A stretch of 64,000 bases of DNA from CAWCAW01 sp963793645. GTDB taxonomy: Bacteria > Actinomycetota > Acidimicrobiia > Acidimicrobiales > UBA8190. The stretch spans positions 434,001-498,000 of the forward strand of contig CAWCAW010000006.1 in assembly GCA_963793645.1 (NCBI GenBank). Reading direction: 5' to 3'. The translations under genes were made by a program, and so were the position numbers. Positions 63,274-64,000 of this stretch are shown here, piece after piece (the stretch's first letter is position 1; the number at the start of each line of letters is the position of its first letter). The notes below the pieces were generated by a model. That model saw only the letters and a list, made by a program, of their open reading frames with translations, did not search any database and was not told the DNA's origin.

Positions 63274-64000
63274 TCAGGTGCCTTGGAGTCCTGTCCACGA
63301 ACGTCTGATCCGAATTACGCCGAAGCCGGCGATAAGTACACCACTCAACATCAGCGCCATTGTCAGCAGGAGCTGAAGATTGACCGGCGATGGCCGTGTC
63401 CCAGTCGGCGTTCCTTGAATAAACCACGGCGCATCGGTCGCCATTGCTGCCCACCACAGTGCGGTAGCGATCGTGACGGCTGCCATTACCCCAGCCAAGA
63501 GGACGGCCAGCACTGCTTCGAAGCGGAGGACTTTGCGCGCGAAGTCAATTCTTCGTGCAGCAGCGACACCCACCATCGTCCACTGGGTCAAAGTCGCGGC
63601 CACGAGTAGACCCCAGGTGACGAATGCGCCTGAGTAGATCCTGTCGCCTCCGTTGCGCTGGATTTCGTTGAGGTGATGAGCCCAGAAGCTGAGAGGGATG
63701 ACGGCACAGACGGCTATAACGCTGAGCCCCGTCGCCCGAATGACATGCCTCGAAAGCGAGAGCCATCCACCACTACGGACGAACCGCACAAAAGCCGGAA
63801 GCGCCACGAGACCGCCGATCAGTACAAGGGTCGCCCCGACAGCACCCAAGACCACCACCACGCTGAACGCCACCTGGGGTAGTGCCCGGGAAGTGGCTGG
63901 CACGGACTGGGCAAAGTGCTCGGATAATTTAGAGAAGCTCGCCCCTGCGAGAACAAATCCGGCCCATGCACACAGAACCACAAGTGCTCCAGTTCGGAGT
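63274..64000 (-). CDS. Membrane protein, N-terminus beyond the window
   Basis: At least 242 residues with five to six hydrophobic helices (GALVVLCAWAGFVLAGASF; VAFSVVVVLGAVGATLVLIG; VIRATGLSVIAVCAVIPLSF; AFVTWGLLVAATLTQWTMVG; VLAVLLAGVMAAVTIATALWW; LLLTMALMLSGVLIAGFGVI). The frame is open to the right edge, so the start lies outside. I do not recognise the family. The gene ends 67 bases from IS copy D. Confidence 0.7.
   Translation of the reverse strand, partial: LRTGALVVLCAWAGFVLAGASFSKLSEHFAQSVPATSRALPQVAFSVVVVLGAVGATLVLIGGLVALPAFVRFVRSGGWLSLSRHVIRATGLSVIAVCAVIPLSFWAHHLNEIQRNGGDRIYSGAFVTWGLLVAATLTQWTMVGVAAARRIDFARKVLRFEAVLAVLLAGVMAAVTIATALWWAAMATDAPWFIQGTPTGTRPSPVNLQLLLTMALMLSGVLIAGFGVIRIRRSWTGLQGT

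Noticed and set aside
62275..63609. 444-codon frame on the plus strand across IS copy D
   Set aside because: Antisense to the integrase-core transposase; the same shadow exists in copy C.

Overview
The window is high-GC actinobacterial chromosome, most likely from an Acidimicrobiia-like lineage. This is inferred from gene content and order; no rRNA or marker set is present. The left end (1-8.9 kb) is core genome. It carries a thiolase, crgA, trpG, pknB, pbpA, pstP, fhaB, fhaA and tRNA-Leu(CAG), the order known from the origin-proximal Ser/Thr-kinase cluster of mycobacteria, but rodA and pknA are missing between the genes that normally flank them.

From 8.9 to 24 kb the sequence is accessory and scarred. 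Next to the tRNA lie a DDE transposase coupled to a tyrosine-recombinase-like gene, a Cas4/RecB-type PD-(D/E)XK nuclease-like protein and an AlpA-like DNA-binding protein. An ECF42-type sigma factor with its YCII/DGPF partner follows. Next comes a MacB-type transporter broken by an IS256-family element (8-bp target duplication visible) and by an integrase-core IS. A truncated DsbA-family gene, another integrase-core IS and a PAS/HD-GYP protein complete this part.

From about 25 to 61.4 kb there is an island that reads like a DosR/DevR dormancy regulon joined to fermentative energy genes. It contains a VIT1-type transporter, an MgtA-type P-ATPase, acetate kinase, phosphoketolase, Zn-alcohol dehydrogenase, PPOX-fold and CBS proteins, a DevS-like kinase with a DevR-like regulator, an ABC exporter, a universal stress protein, a GNAT/ADP-forming acyl-CoA synthetase, and an arginine deiminase operon (arcC, arcB, arcA and an APC transporter). 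Further on are an APH/AAA kinase-like protein (Rv2004c type), a second-type GAPDH, a cytochrome b, a WS/DGAT acyltransferase and a ferritin-like protein. Seven 18-bp sites with the same 7-4-7 inverted architecture (YAGKGMC-N4-GKCCTRG, close to the DosR box GGGAC-N4-GTCCC) lie ahead of the first genes of these transcription units. Together the genes would make ATP by substrate-level phosphorylation (acetyl-phosphate, carbamoyl-phosphate, acyl-CoA), store triacylglycerol and protect the cell when respiration stops.

Several island genes carry small lesions. ackA, arcC and the APC transporter each need one base removed to restore a full-length frame, and the response regulator has TAG in place of the conserved Tyr codon between receiver and DNA-binding domains. 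These are either assembly errors or real decay; reads would decide. The island is bracketed by two near-identical, same-orientation 1.3-kb IS copies (22.0 and 61.9 kb) and is further cut by an IS630 and an IS21 element. The window ends inside a membrane protein gene.
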